A DNA stretch of 9,922 bases from Flavobacteriia bacterium (GCA_018500075.1 JAHBAN010000164.1:1-9922); one strand, 5' to 3'. Positions 1-7,884 are shown, counted from the first letter of the stretch. Notes: generated from the sequence alone by a model not told the origin. Numbers and translations: made by a program.

Positions 1-576
1 CTTGCTGAAGCCAAGATTAAGCAGATGACTGGCGGAGATACTCTGAAAGGCCGGCCTCTTTACGGTAAACATGTTGAGTTTAGCATTCAGGGTAAACTAT
101 GGCTGGCTACAAACAGCTTGCCACAAATCAACAACAGTGATCACGGCATCTGGCGTAGAATTATGGCTATCCCCTTTAACAGAACGTTCACGGCTGAAGA
201 GCAGGATAAAGAGCTTATCTCAAAACTTTCAGCTGAGCTTCCTGGTATATTGAACTGGGCAATTGAAGGATGTCTGGCATGGCAGCAACAGGGCTTGGCA
301 CCCCCTGCCATCATTGAGGATCAGATAGCAGAGTATAGGTCTTCTATGGATAGCATCAGCCAGTTCGTTCAAGATGAATGTGAGCTAGCCGTAGATCACA
401 GCTGTTCTGCATCGCAGTTCTACAACGCTTACCGTACATGGTGTTTAACAGTTGGTAAGAAGCCCAAAACTACAACTGCGTTTAAGAAGTCCTTAGATCA
501 AATCCCAAGCGTTTATCAGAAGCGTACATCTAGCGGGCAGTGTTGGTTTGGCATCCGTCCCTGCTTCGTGGGCTGA
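1..576 (+). CDS. Phage/plasmid D5/P4-family primase-helicase, C-terminal part (5' truncated by window edge)
   Basis: The reading frame is open from base 1, so the gene starts outside the window; about 191 residues are visible. The fragment carries the end of a superfamily-3 helicase core: a KLWLATN segment near visible residues 32-38 (the motif-C region with its Asn) and IWRR near 50-53 (the arginine-finger region), then PFNRTF. The Walker A and B motifs and any primase domain would lie upstream. The C-terminal part, with a QFYNAYRTWC segment, matches the winged-helix tail typical of D5-like replication proteins of phages, satellites and integrative elements. Such proteins unwind and prime at the element's own origin. 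Codon use (AGA, CTA, ATA) and base composition are AT-richer than the host genes further right, which suggests foreign origin. The stop codon overlaps the first unit of a 9-bp repeat array. Family call is confident; the kind of element is not determined. Confidence 0.85.
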   Translation, partial: LAEAKIKQMTGGDTLKGRPLYGKHVEFSIQGKLWLATNSLPQINNSDHGIWRRIMAIPFNRTFTAEEQDKELISKLSAELPGILNWAIEGCLAWQQQGLAPPAIIEDQIAEYRSSMDSISQFVQDECELAVDHSCSASQFYNAYRTWCLTVGKKPKTTTAFKKSLDQIPSVYQKRTSSGQCWFGIRPCFVG

Positions 577-677
577 TGTAGTTTGTGTAGGTTGTGTACC
601 CCTTTCTGGAAACTTTCTACTGGATATTCTTCGGAGACTTTTCGGGTTGGGGTACATTTCCTACACTACCTACACTT
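574..677. repeat. Two inverted arrays of three 9-bp repeats flanking a ~50-bp core (iteron/origin-like)
   Basis: The left array holds three adjacent 9-mers: TGATGTAGT (574-582), TTGTGTAGG (583-591) and TTGTGTACC (592-600). The right array, at 651-677 and read on the minus strand, is AAGTGTAGG, TAGTGTAGG, AAATGTACC. The arrays point at each other across bases 601-650, and the innermost unit of each ends in GTACCCC when two more bases are included. Arms 585-602 and 649-666 could also pair as a stem with a 3x3 internal loop. A further GTGTAGG lies at 937-943. Directly repeated short sites next to a replication helicase gene are typical of initiator-binding sites. That function is inference; a transcript-end stem is the main alternative. 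Confidence 0.6.
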
Positions 678-882
678 TTACTCCTTCTTTTACGAGAAAG
701 AGGAATACTAATACCTCCCATATCGTATCAGCTAGCAATCAAGTTCAGCATACGATCTGCAGCGGTTTACATGCTCTATGCTTCTGGGTAATTTATTGAC
801 TATAATACAGATACTTAGATGGCATTTACGGCTAACTCTTATCTGCAAGATGAATAACTCAAAGTTTTCAGTGAGGCATGTA

Positions 883-905
883 GTGCACATGATGCACATG
901 CATGT
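883..905. repeat. Tandem 9-mers plus ACATGCATGT palindrome
   Basis: GTGCACATG (883-891) is followed directly by ATGCACATG (892-900), differing only in the first base. The perfect 10-bp palindrome ACATGCATGT spans 896-905, and GTGCAC (883-888) is itself palindromic. The 9-bp period equals that of the arrays at 574-677, though the units differ in sequence. A protein-binding role is possible but unproven. Confidence 0.4.
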
Positions 906-967
906 AATTTGTCGGGCTCCAGCAAAATACTGATCTGTGTAGGAGTACATATACTTATTACCCGTAG

Positions 968-992
968 CCCCCCTATGGCCCATACAGGGGGG
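968..992. repeat. C-run/G-run hairpin
   Basis: CCCCCCT (968-974) pairs with AGGGGGG (986-992), and ATG (975-977) can pair with CAT (981-983) inside, leaving a small GCC loop and an AC bulge. The G-run extends to 994. No T-tract follows on either strand, so it is not a standard intrinsic terminator. The stem is strong for such an AT-rich neighbourhood. Confidence 0.45.
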
Positions 993-1207
993 GGTGGTCA
1001 GGCAAGTTTCCTCAAAAGCCTAGCAGTGATAGTACTGACCAAATTGCAGACCAATATGCGCCTACTTGCATCAAACTACAGAGTTATGGCATCAACAAAA
1101 CAAGAGGATTCACTGGAAGTTGGTGGACTTAAAGAGAGCCAAAGCATCTCGGGTGCGCCATTTTCTCAATGTTTGATTGAACTGATGCGCGCGGCGTGGG
1201 CTGTTGG

Positions 1208-1280
1208 GACTGCGGTCTCTGGTGGCTTAGGGTTTGCGCCGACTGCGCCGGCTGGTGGCTTAGGGATTGCGCCGACTGCG
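1208..1280. repeat. 33-bp tandem repeat, about 2.2 copies
   Basis: Bases 1219-1247 recur at 1252-1280 with a single difference (T at 1233, A at 1266), a 33-bp period. A partial upstream copy is marked by GACTGCG at 1208-1214, which recurs at exactly 1241 and 1274. Because 33 is a multiple of three, every frame shows an 11-residue repeat, but no frame here resembles a real protein. It lies in GC-rich, host-like sequence. Confidence 0.7.
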
Positions 1281-1291
1281 TCGGCGCGGGG

Positions 1292-1335
1292 GCGAGAGGG
1301 GCTTTGCCCCCCTCGCGCTCCCCCCAGGATATTTT
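1292..1335. terminator. GC hairpin with GGATATTTTTGG tail (terminator-like dispersed element)
   Basis: Bases 1292-1302 pair with 1306-1316 in an 11-bp stem with one A-C mismatch and a TTT loop. A C-run and a GGATATTTTTGG tail follow. I recall hairpin-plus-GGATATTTTTG elements as frequent near gene ends in Rhodobacterales, which supports host origin from here rightwards. As a terminator it could serve a plus-strand gene that has been displaced or lies further left. The T-tract begins well after the stem, so termination activity is uncertain. Confidence 0.45.
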
Positions 1336-1446
1336 TGGAAAGAGGAAGTCATGGGGACAGGACGAGCGGAGGTGCGCGATGGGTCTTTCAGGGGGCGCAA
1401 AAACTCTATAAATTGCGCGCAAACGGGACAGCGAAGGCTTGCACTT

Positions 1447-1476
1447 TTGGCGGCTTTGGTATACCGCTGCATACAA
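1447..1476 (+). promoter_or_regulatory. Possible acnB promoter
   Basis: TTGGCG (1447-1452) and ATACAA (1471-1476) are separated by 18 bp and would start a transcript near 1484, giving an acnB leader of about 70 nt. A competing pair is TTGCAC (1439-1444) with TATACC (1460-1465), whose spacer is only 15 bp. Both matches are partial, so the exact promoter is a guess. Confidence 0.25.
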
Positions 1477-1485
1477 ATAGCCTGT

Positions 1486-1530
1486 GACGGATGGGAAACC
1501 TTGGTTTCCGGCCCCGAGCGGCGCACCGTC
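1486..1530 (+). promoter_or_regulatory. Structured acnB leader (nested stems)
   Basis: GGAAAC (1494-1499) and GTTTCC (1504-1509) form a perfect 6-bp stem with a CTTG loop. GACGG (1486-1490) can pair with CCGTC (1526-1530) around it. The region lies between the possible promoter and the acnB start. It matches no riboswitch class I recognise. It could be a leader structure, a transcript-stabilising stem, or an operator dyad. Confidence 0.3.
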
Positions 1531-1553
1531 CCTTCTGATGCATGAGGTTTAAG

Positions 1554-4346
<2,793 letters not shown>

Positions 4347-4370
4347 ACGCCTTTGCGGGCATGGCTTTGG

Positions 4371-4404
4371 CCCCTTCCTGCCCAAACGGGCGGGGAGGGG
4401 TTTT
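4371..4404 (+). terminator. Intrinsic terminator of acnB
   Basis: Bases 4371-4383 pair with 4388-4400 in a 13-bp, mostly G-C stem (two G-T wobbles) with an AAAC loop, followed immediately by TTTT (4401-4404). It begins 24 bases after the acnB stop and separates acnB from rlmN. Confidence 0.88.
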
Positions 4405-4455
4405 GCTTTGGCGCGCGAATGCTATATGAGAGCCTAAGCCAAGCGGACAGGACCC

Positions 4456-5652
4456 ATGACAAACGACACACCCATCACGCCCGATATGCTCACCGTGCCG
4501 CGCAAAATTCCCGAGTATGACGCGGGGCGGGTGAATATTGTCGGCCTCACGCGCGAGGCGCTCAAGGCCGAGCTTGCGCGCATTGGCACGCCGGAAAAGC
4601 AGCTCAAGATGCGCCTCAATCAGGTCTGGCAGTGGGTCTATCAATGGGGCAAACGCGATTTCAGCGTGATGACCAACCTCTCCAAAGCCTTTCGCGCCGA
4701 GCTTGAGGCGCATTTTGTGATCGAGGTGCCCGAAGTTGTGACAAAGCAGGTGTCAGAAGATGGCACACGCAAATACCTTGTCAAAATCGCGGGCGGCCAT
4801 GAAGTCGAGGTTGTGTATATCCCCGAAACAAACCGCGGCACGCTTTGTATCAGCTCGCAAGTCGGCTGCACGCTGACCTGCACCTTTTGCCACACCGGCA
4901 CCCAGAAGCTTGTGCGCAACCTGACCGCCGGCGAAATCATCGGGCAGGTGATGATGGCGCGGGACGATCTGGATGAATGGCCCGAGCCGGGCGCGAGCAC
5001 GGCGGATGCGCCGCCCAGATTGCTGTCCAATATTGTCCTGATGGGCATGGGCGAGCCGCTTTACAACTTTAACAATGTGCGCGACGCGATGAAAATCGCG
5101 ATGGATGGCGAGGGCATTGCGCTGTCGCGCCGCCGCATCACGCTGTCAACCAGCGGGGTTGTGCCCGAGATTGCCAAGACGGCGGAAGAAATCGGCTGTC
5201 TCTTGGCGGTGAGTTTTCATGCCACCACAGACGAGGTGCGCGATGTGCTGGTGCCGATCAACAAGCGCTGGAACATCGAGACGCTTCTGGAAACGCTGCG
5301 CGCCTATCCCAAGCTCTCCAATTCGGAGCGGATCACCTTTGAATATGTGATGCTCAAAGGGGTGAACGACACGCTGGAGGATGCGCGCCGTCTTGTGAAG
5401 CTGATCAAGGGCATTCCCGCCAAGATCAATCTCATTCCGTTCAATGAATGGCCCGGCTCGGCCTATCAGCGCTCGGATCAGGCGCAGATCGAGAAATTCG
5501 CCGAGATCGTTTATAAGGCGGGCTATTCCTCGCCCATTCGTCGCCCGCGCGGCGAAGACATCATGGCCGCCTGCGGGCAGCTCAAGTCGGCGACCGAACG
5601 ACAGCGCAAATCGCGCCGCCAGATTGAGGCAGAAGCGGGGCTGACCGGCTGA
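4456..5652 (+). CDS. rlmN: Dual-specificity RNA methyltransferase RlmN (23S rRNA A2503 / tRNA A37 C2-methylation)
   Basis: RlmN is a cytoplasmic radical-SAM enzyme that methylates C2 of A2503 in 23S rRNA and, in well-studied members, A37 of some tRNAs. The 398-residue length fits the family. The radical-SAM cluster motif CxxxCxxC is C138, C142, C145 (in CTLTCTFCHTG). MGMGEP at 196-201 is the conserved SAM-binding segment. C373, in EDIMAACGQL, corresponds to the methyl-carrying cysteine (C355 in E. coli), and C131 to the second catalytic cysteine (C118). RGED and the VxFHA-like segment support RlmN over the resistance enzyme Cfr. The start at 4456 is preceded by AGGA/GGACAGGA (4445-4452). A TATATG -10-like element lies at 4423-4428, without an obvious -35. 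An acnB terminator upstream implies its own promoter. A roughly 15-residue insertion rich in Pro, Ala and Glu lies between about 175 and 190. Confidence 0.96.
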   Translation: MTNDTPITPDMLTVPRKIPEYDAGRVNIVGLTREALKAELARIGTPEKQLKMRLNQVWQWVYQWGKRDFSVMTNLSKAFRAELEAHFVIEVPEVVTKQVSEDGTRKYLVKIAGGHEVEVVYIPETNRGTLCISSQVGCTLTCTFCHTGTQKLVRNLTAGEIIGQVMMARDDLDEWPEPGASTADAPPRLLSNIVLMGMGEPLYNFNNVRDAMKIAMDGEGIALSRRRITLSTSGVVPEIAKTAEEIGCLLAVSFHATTDEVRDVLVPINKRWNIETLLETLRAYPKLSNSERITFEYVMLKGVNDTLEDARRLVKLIKGIPAKINLIPFNEWPGSAYQRSDQAQIEKFAEIVYKAGYSSPIRRPRGEDIMAACGQLKSATERQRKSRRQIEAEAGLTG

Positions 5653-5734
5653 TCTGCCTTAATATGACCTTCACAATCGTCAAAATTCCTCTTTTTGGCT
5701 AAACCTGCGCCACAGCTCTAAACAATGCTGATTT

Positions 5735-5756
5735 TGTAAACAGTGTGTTTTTTACA
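5735..5756. promoter_or_regulatory. TGTAAA-N10-TTTACA inverted repeat, operator-like
   Basis: A perfect 6-bp inverted repeat with a 10-base spacer lies 21 bases upstream of the start at 5778, where a promoter would be expected. Its half-site spacing does not fit the TGT-N12-ACA site of PpsR/CrtJ. The bound regulator, if any, is unknown. Confidence 0.35.
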
Positions 5757-5777
5757 TATCAGCAAAGGAGCAAGGCA

Positions 5778-5957
5778 ATGATGAATGATATCCAAACGAT
5801 CCGTGACGTTGTGATGCACGAGCGCAAGATGGCTGTGTCTGACCGCGAATGGAAGCACCGGCTGCGCGGCTATGGCTATTTTATCCGCGACACCGAGAAA
5901 GGCGCTTATGTGACCTCGCTTCTGGGCGGCAAAGACCTTTGCGTGCTGATCGGCTGA
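5778..5957 (+). CDS. Small hypothetical protein, first of a tandem related pair
   Basis: This 59-residue protein starts at ATG 5778, preceded by a good ribosome binding site, AAAGGAG (5764-5770), seven bases away. The frame is open from an upstream GTG at 5745, but that has no comparable site. The sequence is rich in charged residues, with an N-terminal helix-like half and a C-terminal half carrying R28, L29, GY at 33-34, I36, GAY at 42-44, G51 and L54. The same residues recur at identical spacing in the next gene. There is no signal peptide or membrane segment, so it is probably cytoplasmic. I do not recognise the family. The start of the next gene is only three bases after its stop, implying one operon and possible translational coupling. 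A small regulatory or nucleic-acid-binding protein is possible but unsupported. Confidence 0.75.
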   Translation: MMNDIQTIRDVVMHERKMAVSDREWKHRLRGYGYFIRDTEKGAYVTSLLGGKDLCVLIG

Positions 5958-5960
5958 GCC

Positions 5961-6152
5961 ATGATACAGCGCTGTGACCCTGTTGTGCTCACTCAGATCA
6001 AAGCGCTTGTTGCGCCGATCCTGCAGAGCAGCGACAGCCTGCAAACCCGCCAAAGGCGTCTTGCGCGCCTCGGCTATACCATCGCCAGATCCGACGGGGG
6101 CGCCTATCTGGCCACAGTGCCCCATGGCGTGCGCCTGATCGAGCTGTGGTAA
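5961..6152 (+). CDS. Small hypothetical protein, second of the tandem related pair
   Basis: This 63-residue protein begins three bases after the preceding stop and has only a weak ribosome binding site of its own, so translation may be coupled. Its C-terminal half shares the pattern R-L-x3-G-Y-x-I-x5-G-A-Y-x6-G-x2-L with the upstream protein (here residues 33-59; there 28-54), with 10 identities in 27 ungapped positions. The N-terminal halves differ, and this one carries a more hydrophobic helix-like stretch (about 9-21). It ends ELW. No signal peptide, membrane segment or known motif is visible. A duplication followed by divergence is the simplest explanation. The stop codon lies at the edge of a short hairpin. 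Function unknown. Confidence 0.7.
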   Translation: MIQRCDPVVLTQIKALVAPILQSSDSLQTRQRRLARLGYTIARSDGGAYLATVPHGVRLIELW

Positions 6153-6167
6153 ACCCGAAGGGGGTTT
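6151..6167. terminator. Short hairpin at the end of the small-gene pair (weak terminator candidate)
   Basis: AAACCC (6151-6156) pairs with GGGTTT (6162-6167) around a GAAGG loop and overlaps the TAA stop of the second small gene. No T-tract follows beyond the stem itself, so termination would be weak at best. Confidence 0.3.
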
Positions 6168-6242
6168 GCCTGTGTCAGAGAAGCAGACTAGGGTGATCGG
6201 CGGCTTTCGGGCCACTGGACTTTCCCTGCTCGGAGTGCACCC

Positions 6243-6881
6243 TTGAAGCTGCCCAAGATTTTTCGCCGCAAAAAAGCGCTGCGGCTGCCCAAAACCGGCG
6301 TGTCCGGCCTGCGTGAGACGTTTTTTGGCGCATCGCCGGTGAGCGTGGGGCGCTTTACCTATGGCACAGGCAATCTGATCCTCAAGGAATGGGGCGAAGG
6401 TGCCTCTTTGACCATCGGGTCATTTTGTTCTTTGGCCTCTGATATCACCATCCTGTTGGGCGGCAACCACCGTCTGGATTGGGCCACGACCTATCCTTTC
6501 GGGTTAAAATATGTGAACGAGCTTTTGCCGCGCGCGCAGAACACGGCTGCGGCGACGAAGGGCGATGTGAGCATCGGGCATGATGTCTGGATCGGCATGA
6601 ATGTGACGATTATGTCCGGCGTCACGATCGGCAACGGCGCTGTGATTGCGGCGGGATCTGTTGTGAGCAAGGATGTGGGGCGCTACGAGGTTTGGGGCGG
6701 CAACCCGGCGCGGCTTTTGAAGCTGCGGTTTCCAGAGGCGATTATCGAGCAGCTTGATGATTTGAGATGGTGGGATCGTGATCTGGAGACCGTTCGCAAA
6801 ATTGCTCCGCTTTTGCTTGAAGCGCCCACAGAGGCGCGGCTCGCAGAGATCAGGCAGATGCTTGAGAAGGGGGCGCCGTGA
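6243..6881 (+). CDS. Xenobiotic/CatB-Vat-like hexapeptide-repeat acetyltransferase
   Basis: The 212-residue protein is a left-handed beta-helix acyltransferase of the XAT (CatB/Vat) type, which transfers acetyl from acetyl-CoA to a hydroxyl group and normally works as a trimer. Visible features are GSFCSLASDI at 59-68, GGNHRLDW at 73-80 with the family's catalytic His at H76, TTYPFG at 82-87, hexapeptide repeats from about 107 to 145 (GDVSIGHDVWIG, SGVTIGNGAVI), GGNPARL at 152-158, and the C-terminal RWWD segment at 175-178. Length fits the family. The start is taken as TTG at 6243 because GGAG (6232-6235) lies seven bases upstream; the nearest in-frame alternative is GTG 6300. Homologues include streptogramin and chloramphenicol acetyltransferases, but many chromosomal relatives modify sugars or have unknown substrates, so resistance should not be assumed. 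It converges with the gene at 7000-7578. Confidence 0.88.
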   Translation: MKLPKIFRRKKALRLPKTGVSGLRETFFGASPVSVGRFTYGTGNLILKEWGEGASLTIGSFCSLASDITILLGGNHRLDWATTYPFGLKYVNELLPRAQNTAAATKGDVSIGHDVWIGMNVTIMSGVTIGNGAVIAAGSVVSKDVGRYEVWGGNPARLLKLRFPEAIIEQLDDLRWWDRDLETVRKIAPLLLEAPTEARLAEIRQMLEKGAP

Positions 6882-6951
6882 GAGGCCGCGGGGCTGTTTG
6901 AGGAGGAAGCGCCCCTTTGACGCTTGGCTCGGAGCCGCCGGGTTTAGACCT

Positions 6952-6994
6952 CAGCCTTGAGAGCGCAGCCTTGCGAGGGCCGGCTTAATCCGGC
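6952..6994. repeat. Short direct repeat and GCCGG hairpin between convergent genes
   Basis: CAGCCTTGAGAG (6952-6963) recurs as CAGCCTTGCGAG (6966-6977) at a 14-bp period. GCCGG (6979-6983) and CCGGC (6990-6994) form a 5-bp stem just past the 7000-7578 gene's stop. No T-tract follows in either direction, so a terminator role for this convergent junction is only possible. Confidence 0.3.
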
Positions 6995-6999
6995 AGAGT

Positions 7000-7578
7000 T
7001 TAGCCGCCCCATGTGCGGACGGGGCCGCAGTCCATATGGACAAAGTTCGAGCCGGAATAGCGCCCGACGCCGCCGGCGGCACAGGAGGCCGCGGCACGGC
7101 CAATCTGGCTGACAGAGCGCGAGCTGAGGCGCAGATCGGCGGCCTGACCCTTCATATGCAGGGAATTTTTTGCAACGCCTTTGGAGCGCGAGCGCAACAT
7201 GGCGTTTGTCTTGGGGCTGCGGTAGCCGGAGAGCAGCAAAAACGGCTCGCTGACGTCCAGAAGATTGTGCGAGGCGGCCATGATATCAATCGTGCGCAGG
7301 TCCATGCGCTTGACCTCGCCAGTGCGCCAGTCGCGCATGAAATGGTTCACTTCCTGAACCGCGTCCCTGATATAATCGCCATCCACCCAGTAAATCATAT
7401 CGAGCTTTTCGCCGGTGCGGGAGGAATACATCTTGATCCGGCGGATATCGCCCGAGCCGCGCAAGAAGCCGGCGGCTTTGGAGTAGGTGGGGGCCGAAAC
7501 GAGAGCTGTCGCGGCGAAGGCGCCAAGCAGTGCACGTCTCGAAAGGCTCGTGGAGCTGGATGTTGTTTTCATAGTCAT
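7000..7578 (-). CDS. DUF882/YcbK (MepK-like) peptidase M15-family murein endopeptidase, Tat-exported
   Basis: This 192-residue protein begins with a twin-arginine signal: SRRALLG at 13-19, a hydrophobic segment to about 28, and likely cleavage near SKA-AG (33-37). It is therefore exported folded to the periplasm. The mature part is a DUF882/peptidase M15 domain: YWVDGDYI at 63-70, SGYRSPKTN at 117-125, SLHMKGQAAD with zinc ligands H141 and D148, and FVHMD with H181. Members such as E. coli MepK (YcbK) cut peptidoglycan crosslinks, notably 3-3 links made by L,D-transpeptidases. It is divergent from just such a transpeptidase at 7902. In E. coli, ycbB (ldtD) and ycbK (mepK) are also neighbours. 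The start at 7578 gives the complete signal; Met3 is an alternative. The ribosome binding site is weak. Domain call is firm; exact bond cleaved is inferred. Confidence 0.9.
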   Translation of the reverse strand: MTMKTTSSSTSLSRRALLGAFAATALVSAPTYSKAAGFLRGSGDIRRIKMYSSRTGEKLDMIYWVDGDYIRDAVQEVNHFMRDWRTGEVKRMDLRTIDIMAASHNLLDVSEPFLLLSGYRSPKTNAMLRSRSKGVAKNSLHMKGQAADLRLSSRSVSQIGRAAASCAAGGVGRYSGSNFVHMDCGPVRTWGG

Positions 7579-7655
7579 AGCGCCGTCCCGTCGCTCTTAC
7601 CTGTTTTCGCGGTGTGTCCCGCGTGTCCTGCCTTCATCTCCCCAGATGCTCCGAT

Positions 7656-7684
7656 CTTATGGCACAGATCGAATCAAGGGCCAA
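7656..7684 (-). promoter_or_regulatory. Possible promoter of the MepK-like gene, overlapping a dyad
   Basis: On the minus strand TTGGCC (7684-7679) and CATAAG (7661-7656) are 17 bp apart, each matching the consensus at four of six positions, about 80 bases upstream of the start. CGATCT (7652-7657) and AGATCG (7666-7671) form an 8-base-spaced inverted repeat over the -10 element, where a regulator could bind. Confidence 0.28.
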
Positions 7685-7716
7685 GTTGTGTTTGTCCAAT
7701 TTACTGAATAGCCAGC

Positions 7717-7742
7717 ATTTTCGGCAGAATTTTGCTGAAAAT
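7717..7742. promoter_or_regulatory. 26-bp imperfect palindrome
   Basis: Bases 7717-7726 pair with 7733-7742 (ten pairs, one a G-T wobble) around a six-base centre; the outer arms are ATTTTC and GAAAAT. A related AAAATCGGCAAAA follows at 7739-7751. It sits near the middle of the divergent region, so a shared operator is more likely than a terminator. Confidence 0.4.
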
Positions 7743-7856
7743 CGGCAAAACCGCCTTATTCGGGCGTGTTGTGAGGCTTTGATGCAAATCTTCCCCTTTC
7801 TCATGCGCAGATAATGCCATTGTGAGTAGACAGCGCGTAAGACGTATATCAAAAGA

Positions 7857-7884
7857 CTGTTTACGACACGTGAACAGGTATAAA
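7857..7884 (+). promoter_or_regulatory. Dyad next to a -10-like element upstream of the L,D-transpeptidase
   Basis: CTGTTTAC (7857-7864) and GTGAACAG (7870-7877) form an 8-bp inverted repeat with one mismatch and a five-base spacer. TATAAA (7879-7884) follows directly and resembles a -10 element, though no good -35 lies at normal spacing. Another -10-like TATATC is at 7845-7850. The dyad ends 24 bases before the start codon, so it would act as an operator or as a leader hairpin. Confidence 0.3.

Larger units (their letters stand above)
678..1150. other. AT-rich non-coding tract of the mobile segment
   Basis: No convincing gene was found here. The short open frames lack ribosome binding sites and recognisable protein character. 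The tract contains a 9-bp-period repeat (883-900), a 10-bp palindrome (896-905), an extra GTGTAGG (937-943) and a C/G-run hairpin (968-992). No tRNA T-loop signature was seen on either strand and no integrase gene is present. Composition shifts to the GC-rich host style somewhere around 1130-1200, but no clear attachment-site duplication can be recognised with only one boundary in view. Confidence 0.5.

Noticed and set aside
574..677. CRISPR array
   Set aside because: Units are 9 bp, adjacent and in two opposing orientations, with no spacers.
548..799. Open frames just after the primase stop
   Set aside because: They lack ribosome binding sites and overlap the 9-mer arrays; the translation looks random.
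1129..1476. 115-codon minus-strand frame over the 33-bp repeats
   Set aside because: Low-complexity translation caused by the repeats and the C/G hairpin; no plausible start signal.
909..1487. 192-codon open frame on the plus strand across the composition switch
   Set aside because: It runs from AT-rich to GC-rich sequence through the tandem repeats and the hairpin, has no ribosome binding site and no recognisable protein character.
577..1540. tRNA or tmRNA gene serving as integration target
   Set aside because: No T-loop (GGTTCGAATCC-like) or acceptor-stem signature was found on either strand.
1542..1553. Upstream ATG as acnB start
   Set aside because: The GAGG ribosome binding site overlaps it and is correctly spaced for the ATG at 1554.
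5735..5756. PpsR/CrtJ binding site
   Set aside because: The TGT and ACA half-sites are 16 bases apart and not 12.
5745..5777. GTG start for the first small gene
   Set aside because: It lies inside the dyad region with no ribosome binding site, while ATG 5778 has AAAGGAG at ideal spacing.
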